Part shown: in pieces, positions 37,549 through 37,668 of the stretch
How the letters are laid out: each line of letters opens with the position of its first letter
Numbering within the stretch: position 1 is the first letter of the stretch
From: a virus
Direction: 5' to 3' (one strand)
Length of the DNA stretch: 37,668 nucleotides
Virus record (IMG/VR): IMGVR_UViG_3300030061_000895
Coordinates: 1 to 37,668 of that record
The notes under the pieces: model-generated
The model's input: only the letters and a program-made list of their open reading frames with translations
Told to the model about the DNA's origin: nothing
Databases searched by the model: none
Translations under genes and position numbers: made by a program

Positions 37549-37668
37549 TAGACCAAATCCAAAAGCACCATTATATACCAGCAGTAAGTTCAAGCTAATG
37601 CAAGACTTACCAAAAGGTGAATATGATGTAGCTTTTTTTGATTGGGGAGAAACAACTCAAGGTGGTAT
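37493..37668 (+). CDS. Early protein, partial (3' end outside window)
   Basis: ATG at 37493 has AAAGGAG five bases ahead (MAIEKPVWIGLLKFKPKGDR). The 58 visible residues include APLYTSSKFKLMQDLPKGEY and VAFFDWGETTQGG and run to the window edge. It follows the recombination genes closely, so it may belong to the same operon, for example a DNA-replication accessory; no family was recognised. Confidence 0.6.
   Translation, partial: MAIEKPVWIGLLKFKPKGDRPNPKAPLYTSSKFKLMQDLPKGEYDVAFFDWGETTQGG

Noticed and set aside
1-37668. CRISPR arrays, insertion sequences, rRNA, tRNA, integrase or attachment site
   Set aside because: No regularly spaced repeats, transposase motifs, canonical cloverleaf or tyrosine/serine recombinase motifs were seen anywhere in the window.

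Overview
The window is a contiguous piece of a tailed phage (siphovirus) genome or a prophage of one. It is strongly A+T-rich with short intergenic gaps, overlapping stop/start codons and purine-rich ribosome binding sites. The head and tail genes follow the order of HK97-like phages and of the alphaproteobacterial gene transfer agent (GTA), and one gene looks like the DUF6456 family known from alphaproteobacteria and their phages. With the low GC this suggests a marine alphaproteobacterial host, possibly SAR11-like. The host is inferred, not seen.

Layout. (1) Positions 1-23341, minus strand, form one long morphogenesis operon. Read from its 5' end it holds small and large terminase, portal, a Mu F-like head morphogenesis protein, prohead protease, HK97-type major capsid protein, probable decoration and connector proteins, tail terminator, major tail protein, a tail assembly chaperone with a probable -1 frameshift, tape measure, distal tail protein, several small membrane or secreted proteins, hub, NlpC/P60-like and tip proteins, and two tandem glycine-rich fibre genes, the last running off the window. 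(2) Positions 23541-25935 hold a divergent zinc-finger gene (minus) and a plus-strand early cluster of tiny genes driven by a promoter/leader cassette present in two copies. (3) Positions 25962-31149, minus strand, are a compact accessory operon of ten genes: a small unknown protein, a helix-turn-helix protein that seems to start at ATT, a DUF6456-like protein, a SAM methyltransferase, a PP-loop PAPS-reductase-like enzyme (IbrA-like), a glycosyltransferase-like protein, a ParB-like protein (IbrB-like) and small companions. From the helix-turn-helix gene onward every junction overlaps. (4) Positions 31294-37668, plus strand, are early genes: unknown proteins, a promoter-driven structured RNA candidate, a winged-helix protein, an HNH/DUF968-like protein, a ribbon-helix-helix and an XRE regulator, a lipoprotein, and a recombination pair (QxxxY PD-(D/E)XK nuclease and Rad52-like annealing protein).

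The two transcription directions separate late structural genes from early and regulatory genes. No integrase, DNA polymerase, helicase or recognisable endolysin is in the window. The most interesting items are the roughly 130-nt structured RNA locus at 32276-32408 with its own promoter, the overlap-linked accessory operon, the CCCTTTA slippery site in the tail chaperone, the ATT start, and the duplicated promoter cassette.
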